From positions 98,354 through 162,353 of the forward strand of contig CAZLWA010000072.1 of the NCBI GenBank assembly GCA_964563165.1: DNA of 64,000 nucleotides, in the 5' to 3' direction. A model generated the notes under the pieces. It did no database searches. It worked only from the letters and a program-made list of their open reading frames with translations, and was not told the DNA's origin. The first letter of the stretch is position 1. Each line of letters opens with the position of its first letter. The position numbers and the translations under genes are program-made. This DNA is from CAZLWA01 sp964563165. Lineage in GTDB: Bacteria > CLD3 > SB21. Below are positions 35,341 to 44,428 of the stretch, piece after piece.

Positions 35341-35473
35341 ATTATTTGCGATTGAATCCCGAAGGGATTTAAACGTTTATAGAAAATAGTCACCAACGAA
35401 AAGTGCGACTCTGAAGGAGTCAAACATCGTGTAGGACCTGCTGAACTATAACGTTCGATGCCTTCGGCATCGA
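35341..35473. repeat. REP-like hairpin array B
   Basis: It has the same three-hairpin order as array A: AATCCC-GAA-GGGATT (35355-35369), GACTCT-GAA-GGAGTC (35407-35421) and TCGATGCC-TTC-GGCATCGA (35455-35473). The tail AACGTTTATAGAAA follows the first and CTATAACGTT precedes the third. Stem bases differ between arrays in compensating pairs, as expected for selected structure. Confidence 0.85.
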
Positions 35474-35500
35474 TAAATGATCGAAAGTTGTAGTTTTTTT

Positions 35501-36307
35501 CTAAGGCTTCATCATAATCCCGTACACCGCCGCACAGATGCCGATGACGAAGCAGGCGATCGCGCCGATCATCATCCATTTGATCCTCGATGCGGTGTCC
35601 TGGGCTAATTCTTCGCGTGATTTCAAAGTGATGATGAAGGGTTTTCCTTTTTCTGAGGATTTTTGGATCATCAATTCACCGGACGAGTCGGCGGCTTCGC
35701 CGAGCACGTAGACGCGGCGCTCGAGAGGAATGATCTTCTCCGTGAATTCATATCCGAGAATGCGTCGGTCGCTGCTTGCGAGATTGATGTTGAAAGAAAA
35801 ACTTCCGTAGGTCACGCGGTTCTGAAAATTCTGCTCATATTTGCTCACGACCTGCACCGGATCCACCTCGGCATTGTTCGGATTGACCGTAATGCGCCCC
35901 GTGGCGTCTTCGACCTGAAAATCCCTTCGCTGGGAATTGCTCGCGACAGTGTTGGAACCGGTGCGCGTGCGTCTCTGATTATTGCCCTGGGCGTCTTTTT
36001 CCCAATACGTTTCTTCAAAACGTTCTTCCACGCGCATTTCATAATACACGCACGGCTCTTTGGACAATTCACCTGCAAGGGGTCGGTCGCATTTGACCAT
36101 GCCCTGCACAGCTGTCCCCTGCTTGAAGGCGCCGTGGCCGCCGGGATTCAGCTCGTCATTGACGACCTTGCACATATCCGCAAGATCTTTAGTTGTGGAC
36201 AACTGCGTGGCTTTAATCTCGAGTAGTTTGTCCTGATTTTTCCGGCGCAATATAACGAGCACCACGCCGATGATGATGAGTACGATGCCGACAATAATGG
36301 CTGCCAT
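35501..36307 (-). CDS. GIDE-domain (E3 ubiquitin ligase-like) membrane protein
   Basis: This 268-residue protein has an N-terminal helix (3-21, IIVGIVLIIIGVVLVIL), a GIDE-type beta domain and a second helix near the C-terminus (about 243-262). Landmarks are VKCDRPLAGELSKEPCVYYEMRVEE and VQVVSKYEQNF. GIDE domains are known from the mitochondrial MULAN E3 ligase, where they lie between two membrane helices. Bacterial copies lack the RING finger and so have no ligase activity; role unknown. The start is at ATG 36307, with GGAGGAGC upstream. Confidence 0.75.
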   Translation of the reverse strand: MAAIIVGIVLIIIGVVLVILRRKNQDKLLEIKATQLSTTKDLADMCKVVNDELNPGGHGAFKQGTAVQGMVKCDRPLAGELSKEPCVYYEMRVEERFEETYWEKDAQGNNQRRTRTGSNTVASNSQRRDFQVEDATGRITVNPNNAEVDPVQVVSKYEQNFQNRVTYGSFSFNINLASSDRRILGYEFTEKIIPLERRVYVLGEAADSSGELMIQKSSEKGKPFIITLKSREELAQDTASRIKWMMIGAIACFVIGICAAVYGIMMKP

Positions 36308-36410
36308 GGAAGCTCCTCCTCATATTGATTTGAAGTTCATTGCGACTGAATATAACGACCGCCAAATAGCGGAATTGCTTCCGGAGTTGAAAGGCCGTCG
36401 TAATGACTAT

Positions 36411-36965
36411 TTACCGGAATGCATTTTCAAATAAATTTTCAAAGGCTCCGTAAAGGCCGGCGTAGACAAGCAGCGTCAGGATTGTTTTGATAAGACCGCC
36501 GGCGTACGTGACCGCGAATCCGTGTTGCTCATATTTGGGCGCCAGGGCCATGACGATCCCGATTTCCTTAAGTCCCGGACCGGGCAGAGAAGCACACAGC
36601 AGGATGCCGAAATAGCCGGACTTTCTCAGCATGCGTTTGAACCGGGATTCCCGCGCGCCGGTATCATTTTTTTCACTTTCAAAATAAGGTCTAAGCTTTA
36701 CAAACCAACGTCGCATTTGGATACGCTCCAGCCAGGCGTGAATACGTGCGACGCGCGAAAGTTTGTCCCACGATTTGCGAAACAACAGGAATTGAAGATA
36801 CAGCCAGAAAAGATCGATGATCCCTACGATGACAAACACGCACGCCGCCGCAGTGAAATGATTCTGAAAATAATAAGAAAGGCGGTGATACCATAATACG
36901 ACAGCCGTTTCGTGCTGAAGCAGTGTGAGAAATATAAGAGAAACGTACCAAGTGACTTCCTGCAC
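36411..36965 (-). CDS. Membrane protein of unknown function
   Basis: This 184-residue protein has about four membrane segments: 5-22, 38-62, 120-145 and 152-175. A charged loop lies in between (RKSWDKLSRVARIHAWLERIQMRR). GYFGILLCASLPGPGLKEIGIVMAL resembles the re-entrant proline-glycine motifs of DedA/small-multidrug-export-like proteins, but the match is too weak for a name. It is alone on its strand; its start faces the helicase gene. Confidence 0.6.
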   Translation of the reverse strand: MQEVTWYVSLIFLTLLQHETAVVLWYHRLSYYFQNHFTAAACVFVIVGIIDLFWLYLQFLLFRKSWDKLSRVARIHAWLERIQMRRWFVKLRPYFESEKNDTGARESRFKRMLRKSGYFGILLCASLPGPGLKEIGIVMALAPKYEQHGFAVTYAGGLIKTILTLLVYAGLYGAFENLFENAFR

Positions 36966-37071
36966 GGTAGGGTGTTCGCCTTTATTTGATTGGATGCACA
37001 GAGCCGCTATGAATGGGAAAGTTAAATTAATTTCCCTTCAAAACCAATAAAAATGAACGGGGCGAAATCCC

Positions 37072-37100
37072 TTGATTTTATGACCTATTTGCATTAGTTT
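37072..37100 (+). promoter_or_regulatory. Possible promoter upstream of the helicase leader
   Basis: TTGATT (37072-37077) and TAGTTT (37095-37100) are spaced by 17 bases. A transcript from here would pass through the terminator-like hairpin at 37169-37203 before reaching the helicase gene. Weak -10 box; pattern matching only. Confidence 0.3.
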
Positions 37101-37168
37101 TTCATAGTCAGACATTATTCGGGAGCGTTGCATAGAGTTAATTGCTACACATTTTTCATTAAAATTCG

Positions 37169-37203
37169 ACCAGCGTGTGTTATTGTTAACCGCTGGTTTT
37201 TTT
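37169..37203 (+). terminator. Terminator-like hairpin before the helicase gene (attenuator or small RNA end)
   Basis: ACCAGCG (37169-37175) pairs with CGCTGGT (37191-37197) and seven T residues follow. It points in the + direction, but no + strand gene lies upstream; the neighbour is on the minus strand. It therefore ends either a short leader of the helicase operon or an independent small RNA. Confidence 0.7.
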
Positions 37204-37225
37204 GTCCAAGTGAAAAGAAATTATT

Positions 37226-39220
37226 TTGCATACCGAAAAATCAATTTTTGAAAATTTAGAAATATCCTCCGAAACGCCTGCTGACCGTTCTTCGGCAAAA
37301 ACCCCTAAAACGCACGAGCGGTTTGAGTGGCTGGAAATTGCCCAGCCCAAGCAATTTACCAAGCGATTTCTGTCGGAAGCCAAGGCGGTCAGATCCAAAC
37401 GCTGTCCGCGCTGCGGATGGCTGGATCGTGCCGAAGTCCCGGACTGCTTCCGCTGCGGTTACGATTATGAAACCGATGCGATGCACCTGGATTTTTTCAA
37501 ACAGGAACGAATCGACCTCCCCCGGGTGGAAATCAAAGTGGATATGTCTTTCCAGAGTCTATTCTCACAGAAGCAGTATGATTCGCTGGAAGATTATCAG
37601 CTCCGGCTCGAAGCGGAAAAACTTAATCTCATTTCCGGATTTGACAGGCTTGTGGCGGTGAATGACGCCAATATCACCCATTACGATTACCAGACCAATA
37701 CCGCGCTGGAAGCATTGCGCCGCATGCGCGGGCAGGTTCTGCTCGCCGATGAGGTCGGCTTGGGCAAGACGATTGAGGCAGGTATCATTACGAAAGAGCT
37801 GATCGAACGGAATCTGGCCAAAAATATTCTGATTCTCACGCCTGCCTCGCTGGTCGGGCAGTGGCAGGATGAAATGCTCGTGAAGTTCGGGGAGCATTTC
37901 ACGACGCCGCAAACACCCGAAGACTGGCGCGCGCCGAAAATCATCGCCTCCATCGATATGGCCAAGCGCGACCGCGCCGCGAATATTCTTCTTTCGCGGG
38001 AATTTGACGTGTTGATCGTTGATGAAGCGCATCGGCTCAAGCACCGCGGTACGATCGGATTTAAATTTGTTAATAAGATCAAGAAAAAATACGTCTTGCT
38101 CCTGACCGCCACGCCCGTGCATAATGATCTGACGGAATTGTACAGCCTGATCACGATTTTGAAGCCTGGGCTTTTCGGAACGATCCGCTCGTTCAAAAGA
38201 AAATTCATGATGAAGGCCGATCCGCGCTTGCCGAATAACGAAGATCAATTGAAACATATTCTGCAGGATGTAATGATCCGCAACCGCCGCGATAAAGTCG
38301 GGATCAGCCTGCCGCCCCGCAAAGCCGCGATCTATCATCTCGATCTTTCCGAAAATGAACGCGAACTGTACCGCGAAGTGACGAATTATGTGCGGGAGGA
38401 ATTCCGGCGTGAAACGGCGTTTGAGGTGCATATTCTTTCGCTCATTACGCTTCAACGCGAAGTCTGCAGCAGCCCGCAATCGACGAAGCATACCCTGCAG
38501 AATTTTTTGAAAAGAAATTATCCTCAGGCGACCCGAGAGAAGCTGGAATATTTTGTGCGCCTCTGCGACGGCATTTCGATGAGCCGGAAAAGCGCCGCAA
38601 CGATCGAGATTCTAAAAAGATTTCCCTCCAAGACCATTGTGTTCGTGGAATTTATTGATACGATGAAACAGCTTAAAAAAGAATTGGAGCGTGAAGGATT
38701 TTCCGTGGAACTCTTTCACGGGGCCCTGTCGGGCACTCAAGCCCGTAAAGAGGCTATTGAACGGTTCCGCGATTCCAAAGATATTCTCATCAGCACGCAG
38801 GCCGGCGGAGAAGGATTGAATCTGCAATTCTGCCACCAGGTGATTAATTACGACTTGCCGTGGAATCCGATGCGGGTAGAACAGCGGATCGGGCGTGTGC
38901 ACAGGCTCGGACAGGATCATGAAGTTTTTGTGTTCAATTTATCCGTGAACGATACGATCGAATCGCGCATTTTAGAATTGCTCAATAACAAAATTCGTAT
39001 GTTTGAACTCGTTATCGGCGAATTAGATATGATACTCGGCGACGTGGAGGCGGATAAATCATTTGAACAGCAGTTGATCGACATTTTTCTGAAGAGTCCG
39101 ACGGAAGAAGAAATGAACCGGCGGTTCGAGCATTTTGGAGACGAGTTGATGAACGTGCGCAAGCATTTTGAAAAAGTAAGAGAAAATTCGGAGATCCTGT
39201 CGGATATTGTGGATGTTTAG
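37226..39220 (+). CDS. SNF2-family helicase-like ATPase (RapA-like) with N-terminal zinc ribbon
   Basis: This 664-residue protein has an N-terminal four-cysteine zinc ribbon (Cys60, Cys63, Cys74, Cys77) followed by a complete SNF2 ATPase. Motifs are LADEVGLGKTIEAG (motif I), VDEAHRLK (motif II), LLTATPVHN (motif III), ISTQAGGEGLNLQ (motif V) and QRIGRVHRLGQ (motif VI). These proteins move along double-stranded DNA and remodel protein-DNA complexes; RapA recycles RNA polymerase. The zinc ribbon may contact DNA or polymerase. The start is TTG 37226, with no strong ribosome-binding site. The PorX-like gene follows by 78 bases. Confidence 0.9.
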   Translation: MHTEKSIFENLEISSETPADRSSAKTPKTHERFEWLEIAQPKQFTKRFLSEAKAVRSKRCPRCGWLDRAEVPDCFRCGYDYETDAMHLDFFKQERIDLPRVEIKVDMSFQSLFSQKQYDSLEDYQLRLEAEKLNLISGFDRLVAVNDANITHYDYQTNTALEALRRMRGQVLLADEVGLGKTIEAGIITKELIERNLAKNILILTPASLVGQWQDEMLVKFGEHFTTPQTPEDWRAPKIIASIDMAKRDRAANILLSREFDVLIVDEAHRLKHRGTIGFKFVNKIKKKYVLLLTATPVHNDLTELYSLITILKPGLFGTIRSFKRKFMMKADPRLPNNEDQLKHILQDVMIRNRRDKVGISLPPRKAAIYHLDLSENERELYREVTNYVREEFRRETAFEVHILSLITLQREVCSSPQSTKHTLQNFLKRNYPQATREKLEYFVRLCDGISMSRKSAATIEILKRFPSKTIVFVEFIDTMKQLKKELEREGFSVELFHGALSGTQARKEAIERFRDSKDILISTQAGGEGLNLQFCHQVINYDLPWNPMRVEQRIGRVHRLGQDHEVFVFNLSVNDTIESRILELLNNKIRMFELVIGELDMILGDVEADKSFEQQLIDIFLKSPTEEEMNRRFEHFGDELMNVRKHFEKVRENSEILSDIVDV

Positions 39221-39298
39221 GTGTTAGTTATCAGTTATCAATTTTATATGCCATCGTTACCGCTCACTGCTTTCGATTTCAACATTTAACGAAGGAAG

Positions 39299-40870
39299 AT
39301 GATCATGCAAAGAAAGAAAATCATCTGGGCGGATGATGAAATTGATTTACTCAAGCCGCACATTTTGTTTCTGGAACAGCGCGGATACGACGTCACGCCG
39401 GTATCGAACGGCGAAGATGCCATTAGTCATATTTTAGAAGGAAAGTACGATCTGGTTTTACTGGACGAAATGATGGACGGTAAAGACGGGCTCACGACCC
39501 TGGAAGAGATCAAAGACACCCATCCCTCGCTGCCGGTGATCATGATCACGAAAAGTGAGGAAGAAAAGCTAATGGACGACGCCATCGGGCGAAAAATAGA
39601 TTTCTATTTAACGAAGCCGGTGAACCCAAGCCAGATCCTATTGGCGCTCAAACAGATCTTCGAAACGAAACAAATTACCGGTCAGAAAATTTCCAAGGAC
39701 TACATTCAGGAATTCAATAAGATCTCCCAGCAATTGATGACCGAGCTGACATTCAAAGATTGGTTTGATATCCATGAGTCCTTATCGCAATGGGATATTG
39801 AAATGGACGAATTTGCCGACCTGGGTTTGCGCCAGACACTGGAGGATCAGAAGCACGAATGCAACGTTGCCTTCGGCAAATTTGTGGAAAAAAACTATCA
39901 ACATTGGCTGAATGACCGCAGCCCGGCTTCGCCGGATCTGTCGGTGGATATCGTTCGAAAATACGTGTTTCCGAAGATTGCGGCGAAGCGCAAAGTCGTA
40001 TTCCTCGTCATCGACTGTTTACGCCTGGATCAGTGGCTTGGATTCGAGCCGCTGTTGTATGAATATTTTGATATAACCAAAAATTACTATTATTCCATTT
40101 TGCCTACGGCAACGCCGTATTCGCGCAACGCAATTTTCAGCGGCATGTTTCCCATCGAGATTGAAAAGAAATTTCCGGAGATCTGGTCGAAAGGCGAGGA
40201 GGACGATTCAAGCCGCAACCGCTATGAAAAAGAGCTTCTCGATTATCAGCTTAAGGTCAATCGGGTACCGCTCGATTCCGACGCGAAGTATGTTAAACTG
40301 CTGAATATTGACGCGACAAAAAATCTGGAAGACAACATCACAAGTTACGTCGAATCCACACAACTTACGGCCATTGTTTTGAATTTTCTTGATATCCTGG
40401 CCCATAGCCGGAGTGATTCGAACGTGATCAAAGAGATCGCGCCGAACGAATCGGCGTATCGTTCGTTGAGCAATTCATGGTTCGTCCATTCGCCGATGTT
40501 TGAAATTCTGAAAACGCTGTCGAAATTGGACTGCACCGTCATCATCACGTCGGATCACGGCAGCATTCGTAGTATGCACGGCGCGCAGGTGGTTGGGGAT
40601 AAAGAGACGTCCACCAGCTTGCGCTACAAATACGGAAAAAATATCAAAGCCAATCCGAAGCACGCGGTGTTCGTCAAGAATCCGGCGGATTTCAAATTAC
40701 CGTCGCGCGGTGTAAATACGTTTTACATCATCGCCAAAGAAGATTATTATTTTGTGTATCCGACGAATTATCATCACTATTTGAATTATTACAACGACAC
40801 GTTCCAGCACGGAGGGATCTCCATGGAAGAGATGTTGATGCCGGTGATCGAAATGGAAGGGAAGAAGTGA
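39299..40870 (+). CDS. porX: PorX-like response regulator with PglZ/alkaline-phosphatase domain
   Basis: This 523-residue protein is co-linear with PorX of Bacteroidota. An N-terminal receiver has ADDEID, the phospho-acceptor Asp56 in LVLLDEMMDG, and Lys106 in FYLTKPVNP. A helical linker spans about 125-220. The C-terminal PglZ phosphatase-fold domain has VVFLVIDCLRLDQW, PTATPYSRNAIFSGMFP with the nucleophile Thr region, TSDHGS and FQHGGISMEEMLMP. PorX regulates the type IX secretion system with PorY in Porphyromonas; the phosphatase domain is reported to act on oligonucleotide-type substrates. GAAGGA lies upstream. ATG 39305 is an alternative start. Confidence 0.9.
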   Translation: MIMQRKKIIWADDEIDLLKPHILFLEQRGYDVTPVSNGEDAISHILEGKYDLVLLDEMMDGKDGLTTLEEIKDTHPSLPVIMITKSEEEKLMDDAIGRKIDFYLTKPVNPSQILLALKQIFETKQITGQKISKDYIQEFNKISQQLMTELTFKDWFDIHESLSQWDIEMDEFADLGLRQTLEDQKHECNVAFGKFVEKNYQHWLNDRSPASPDLSVDIVRKYVFPKIAAKRKVVFLVIDCLRLDQWLGFEPLLYEYFDITKNYYYSILPTATPYSRNAIFSGMFPIEIEKKFPEIWSKGEEDDSSRNRYEKELLDYQLKVNRVPLDSDAKYVKLLNIDATKNLEDNITSYVESTQLTAIVLNFLDILAHSRSDSNVIKEIAPNESAYRSLSNSWFVHSPMFEILKTLSKLDCTVIITSDHGSIRSMHGAQVVGDKETSTSLRYKYGKNIKANPKHAVFVKNPADFKLPSRGVNTFYIIAKEDYYFVYPTNYHHYLNYYNDTFQHGGISMEEMLMPVIEMEGKK

Positions 40871-40876
40871 ATGAAA

Positions 40877-40960
40877 TTGAACCGCGAAGACGCTGAGGTA
40901 CAGAGTTTTTATGAAACACGTTTCATAAAATTCTGCTCTGCTCCATTACGTCACTGCGGT
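40877..40960. repeat. Long imperfect inverted repeat between convergent genes
   Basis: AACCGCGAAGACGCTGAGG at the left is mirrored by GCGGTCAT at the right. The centre CAGAGTTTTTATGAAA/TTTCATAAAATTCTG forms a long hairpin around CACG. It fills the gap between the ends of the PorX-like and purL genes. It belongs to the same style of dispersed repeat as those at 14907 and 25215. It may also stop transcription. Confidence 0.6.
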
Positions 40961-40964
40961 CATA

Positions 40965-43220
40965 TTAACTCATGATATGCTTGATCGCTGAACGGTAGAG
41001 GTGTTCTAATTCAGCTGCATTCAGGTCAATCCATGTATTGATCTTCAAATTTTTCCCGCCAACCGTTCCGATTTGTGCGATGTCAATATTCCTCGATCTG
41101 GCCAGATTCTCAATGACTTCAGCATTTTCTTTAGCAGCCGAAATGATGATCCGCGATTGCGTTTCTCCGAACAAAAGAAAATCGGTTCGCAGAGGATCTT
41201 TAAGAATGATCTCCGCGCCGATCACGTGATTTCTCTTCCCCTGAAAGCAGCTTTCTGCCAGAGCCACAGCCAGTCCGCCGTCGGAAACATCGTGAGCCGA
41301 ATGAACGAGTCCGTGCACGATGGCTTCATATGCCGTTTCCTGAACGGCTTTCTCGTACTGCAAGTCCAAATCCGGAATGTCGCCTTTCACCTGGCCGTGC
41401 ATGGTTTTCAGGTATTCGCTTCCGCCGATCTCCGCTAAATTCCTTCCCAGTAGAAATATCACGTCTCCTTCATTTTTGAACCAAGACGTCGTAATGTGTT
41501 TGAGGTCCTCGACGATACCGAGCATACCGATCGTCGGCGTCGGATAAACGGCGGCCGTAGGGGATTCGTTATAAAAACTTACATTACCGCCGGTCACGGG
41601 TGTTTCCAGAACCACACACGCGTCGCTCATTCCGCCGACCGCCTCCTTGAATTGCCAATAATTTTCCGGCTTGTACGGATTACCGAAATTGAGGCAATTG
41701 GTAATGGCTGCCGGCTTTGCACCCGAACAAACGACATTGCGCGCGGATTCGGCAACCGCAATTTGCCCGCCGCGCCGGGGATTCAAATATACATAACGTC
41801 CGTTGCAGTCCACTTTCATAGCGAGCGCTTTATTCGTGCCTTTAATACGGATCACCGCGGAATCGCTTCCGGGCAGCGTTGCCGTGTTGGTACGAACCGT
41901 CGAGTCGTATTGATCGAATACCCACTCTTTGCTCGCGATGTTGGGCGAGGCCAGGAGGGCTTTCAATACCTTGTTGTAATCACCGGGTTCCGGAATAGTA
42001 TTGGAATCGAAATCATGCAGTCCGTTCAAATAGCCAGGCCGCGTTGCGTTGCGCTCATACACGGGGGCTCCGCCTCCGAGCACGAGCACGTCGGACGGAA
42101 TCTCCGCAAATATCTTCCCTTCGTACTTTATGCGCAACGTTTTATTCCGCGTCACTTTTCCTATGATGACCGCATGCAGATCCCATTTTTCAAAAATGTT
42201 TTGAATTTCTTCTTCATGTCCTTTTTTGACAATAAGCAACATTCGTTCCTGGCTTTCGGACAGCATGATCTCGTATGGCGTCATATTATCTTCGCGTGTG
42301 GGAACAAGGGACAATTCCAATTCCATTCCGCATTCGCCCTTGGCGCTGGTTTCCGCGCTGGAACACGTGAGCCCGGCGGCTCCCATGTCCTGGATGCCGA
42401 TGAGATGACCCGATTGTATTGCTTCCAGAGTGGCTTCGAGCAAAAGCTTTTCGGTGAACGGATCGCCGACCTGGACGTTCGGCCTTCTCAATTCCGAGGC
42501 CTCGGATATTTCTTCCGAAGCAAACGTCGCACCGTGAATACCGTCGCGGCCCGTCGATGAGCCAACGATCATGACCGGATTACCGACGCCTTTGGCAACT
42601 GCGCTCGCCGTGTTTTGATGCGCAACAATTCCAACGGCCATGGCATTGACGAGAGGATTTTCAGTGTAACATTCCTCGAAATAAATTTCACCCCCGACCG
42701 TCGGCACGCCGAAGCAATTGCCGTAATCGCCTATGCCCTTTACGACATTGGCAAACAAATATTTGACCCGCGGATTATCCAGATTTCCGAATCGCAGGGA
42801 ATTCAGGCAGGCAACGGGTCTTGCGCCCATCGTAAAAATATCACGCAAAATTCCGCCGACGCCGGTTGCGGCGCCCTGATAGGGCTCGATGGCGGAAGGA
42901 TGATTATGACTCTCGATCTTGAACGCCACCGCGAGCCCGTCCCCGATATCAATGAGCCCTGCGTTTTCTTCGCCGGCGCCTTTCAAAACGCGGGCACCTG
43001 ATTTTGGCAATGTCTTTAAAACGGCGATGGAATTCTTATAACTGCAGTGCTCGCTCCACATCACGCTGAAGATACCGAGCTCGGTGAAGGTCGGCGTGCG
43101 TTCCAGGATTTCCAGTATTCTTTCATATTCCACTTCCGCTAAACCGTGTTCTTTGGCCAGGCCGAGGCTGACCGAAGGTTCATGTATGTCGGTGCGCTTG
43201 ATCTTTTTTGCGGTGTGCAT
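40965..43220 (-). CDS. purL: Phosphoribosylformylglycinamidine synthase subunit PurL
   Basis: PurL performs the ATP-dependent amidation of FGAR to FGAM in purine synthesis, with PurQ supplying ammonia and PurS as scaffold. At 751 residues this is the small PurL form. Motifs are WSEHCSYKNS (about 54-63), AFKIESHNHPSAIEPYQGAATG-type substrate loop (quoted in part) and TGGNVSFYNES in the second half. PurQ and PurS are not in the window. The start is an ATG at 43220. It is convergent with the PorX-like gene. Confidence 0.97.
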   Translation of the reverse strand: MHTAKKIKRTDIHEPSVSLGLAKEHGLAEVEYERILEILERTPTFTELGIFSVMWSEHCSYKNSIAVLKTLPKSGARVLKGAGEENAGLIDIGDGLAVAFKIESHNHPSAIEPYQGAATGVGGILRDIFTMGARPVACLNSLRFGNLDNPRVKYLFANVVKGIGDYGNCFGVPTVGGEIYFEECYTENPLVNAMAVGIVAHQNTASAVAKGVGNPVMIVGSSTGRDGIHGATFASEEISEASELRRPNVQVGDPFTEKLLLEATLEAIQSGHLIGIQDMGAAGLTCSSAETSAKGECGMELELSLVPTREDNMTPYEIMLSESQERMLLIVKKGHEEEIQNIFEKWDLHAVIIGKVTRNKTLRIKYEGKIFAEIPSDVLVLGGGAPVYERNATRPGYLNGLHDFDSNTIPEPGDYNKVLKALLASPNIASKEWVFDQYDSTVRTNTATLPGSDSAVIRIKGTNKALAMKVDCNGRYVYLNPRRGGQIAVAESARNVVCSGAKPAAITNCLNFGNPYKPENYWQFKEAVGGMSDACVVLETPVTGGNVSFYNESPTAAVYPTPTIGMLGIVEDLKHITTSWFKNEGDVIFLLGRNLAEIGGSEYLKTMHGQVKGDIPDLDLQYEKAVQETAYEAIVHGLVHSAHDVSDGGLAVALAESCFQGKRNHVIGAEIILKDPLRTDFLLFGETQSRIIISAAKENAEVIENLARSRNIDIAQIGTVGGKNLKINTWIDLNAAELEHLYRSAIKHIMS

Positions 43221-43300
43221 GAATGCTGAATGAAGTTAATGGTCTAAAATGATGGAAGATTACGTACGAAATGGAGCCGCGCGCAAGGCAGAAACAAATT

Positions 43301-44350
43301 TCAAAACCATTTTCTCTTTCGAAAAAGAAAATACATTCCGCCGCCGACGAAGCCCATGATCGCCAGGGCCATAAAATATCCGAGGTGCCATTTCAATTCG
43401 GGCATGAATTCAAAATTCATTCCGTAGACGCCGGCAATAAAAGACAACGGCATGAAGATGGTCGTGATGATAGTAAGCCGCTGCATGATCACGTTGATCT
43501 TTTGCGAGTTTTCATTGATCTGATGTGAAAGCACAGAATAGTAGGCGTCGAGAAGATTTCCCATCATATCGCGGTGGGCGTCAAGCACTTCATTGACCCG
43601 CATTAAATGATCGTAGACGTCGCGGAAATACGCCTGGGAAAATTTTGAAATGGCCTTATTGTCGCTGTGAATCAATCGCGCCATCACATCACGTTGCGGG
43701 GCCAACGTGCGGCGAAATACGGAAAGCTGCCGTTTGATCGTCAGAATTTCATTGAGGACGTCGCGGCTGGATTGGGGAAACAGCACACGCTCCTCGAGAT
43801 CGGTGATCTGATCATCCCAGCGATCCACCAGCGGGATATAGCTGTCCACAATACTGTCCAAGATCGCATGCAGAACAAAATCGGAATTCCGGAACATTGT
43901 GTTGTCTTTGATCGCCGTCTTGATGGCGCCTTTCTGATACATGAGCGCCTGGTGATGCAGGAGTTCAGTATTGCAGCGATGAATGGTTTTTTCGATCGCC
44001 GGGCTCGTGTGCTGGTGAATGGAAACCAGATAATTCTTGCCCAGGAAAAAATCAATTTCCGGCCGCTTCAATTCAAAGGTGTCCCGGTCTATTTCCGGTT
44101 CGTGCGTCACCAGAAAAAGATATTCATCAAACAGATCCAGCTTCGGAGAATTGGAGTAGCTCATGCAGTCTTCGATGCACAGAGGATGAAAATCAAACAC
44201 GTCTTGCATCTGCTGAATCTCATCGTTTGTCGGCGATTCCAGATTGATCCAAAAAACCGATTTGAGGTCGGCGAGCGCCAGACGCATCTCCTCAAAACCC
44301 ATGCTTTTGACAAATTCTTTTTCCGGCAATTGCGCGTAAATGGTAATCAT
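43301..44350 (-). CDS. corA: CorA-family Mg2+/Co2+ transporter
   Basis: This 349-residue channel has the long cytoplasmic domain and two C-terminal helices of CorA. The selectivity motif GMN is present in AGVYGMNFEFMPEL between the helices. The terminal FRKRKWF is the usual basic tail. The gating-helix region LLDAYYSVLSHQINENSQKINVIMQ is also typical. It imports magnesium down its gradient. It sits 81 bases downstream of nothing obvious and just upstream of purL on the same strand. Confidence 0.93.
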   Translation of the reverse strand: MITIYAQLPEKEFVKSMGFEEMRLALADLKSVFWINLESPTNDEIQQMQDVFDFHPLCIEDCMSYSNSPKLDLFDEYLFLVTHEPEIDRDTFELKRPEIDFFLGKNYLVSIHQHTSPAIEKTIHRCNTELLHHQALMYQKGAIKTAIKDNTMFRNSDFVLHAILDSIVDSYIPLVDRWDDQITDLEERVLFPQSSRDVLNEILTIKRQLSVFRRTLAPQRDVMARLIHSDNKAISKFSQAYFRDVYDHLMRVNEVLDAHRDMMGNLLDAYYSVLSHQINENSQKINVIMQRLTIITTIFMPLSFIAGVYGMNFEFMPELKWHLGYFMALAIMGFVGGGMYFLFRKRKWF

Positions 44351-44428
44351 GTAGAAGTTTGTTTGTGTGAATTACAAAGTCAGGCGAATTTAATATAATG
44401 CGTGTATTATTACAACTGGTTATTTGAA

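Larger units (their letters stand above)
34661..35473. mobile_element. Transposase gene bracketed by REP-like hairpin arrays
   Basis: The unit comprises array A, the Y1 transposase, a single hairpin (35281-35295) and array B. It resembles either an IS200-type element inserted in a repeat array or a RAYT with its own REP units. The minimal mobile part may be 34776-35295, between the two GATGCC-TTC-GGCATC hairpins. No target duplication is expected for this family. Confidence 0.7.

Noticed and set aside
34661..35473. CRISPR array
   Set aside because: The repeated hairpins are irregularly spaced, inverted with respect to each other and surround a transposase; there are no spacers of equal length and no cas genes.
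37226..40870. BREX or DISARM-like defence system (PglZ plus helicase)
   Set aside because: The PglZ-type domain is fused to a receiver in the PorX manner, and no methyltransferase, brxC-like ATPase or nuclease lies beside it.
41496..42560. 354-codon open frame on the plus strand
   Set aside because: It is antisense to purL, which is certain; the composition is that of a shadow frame.
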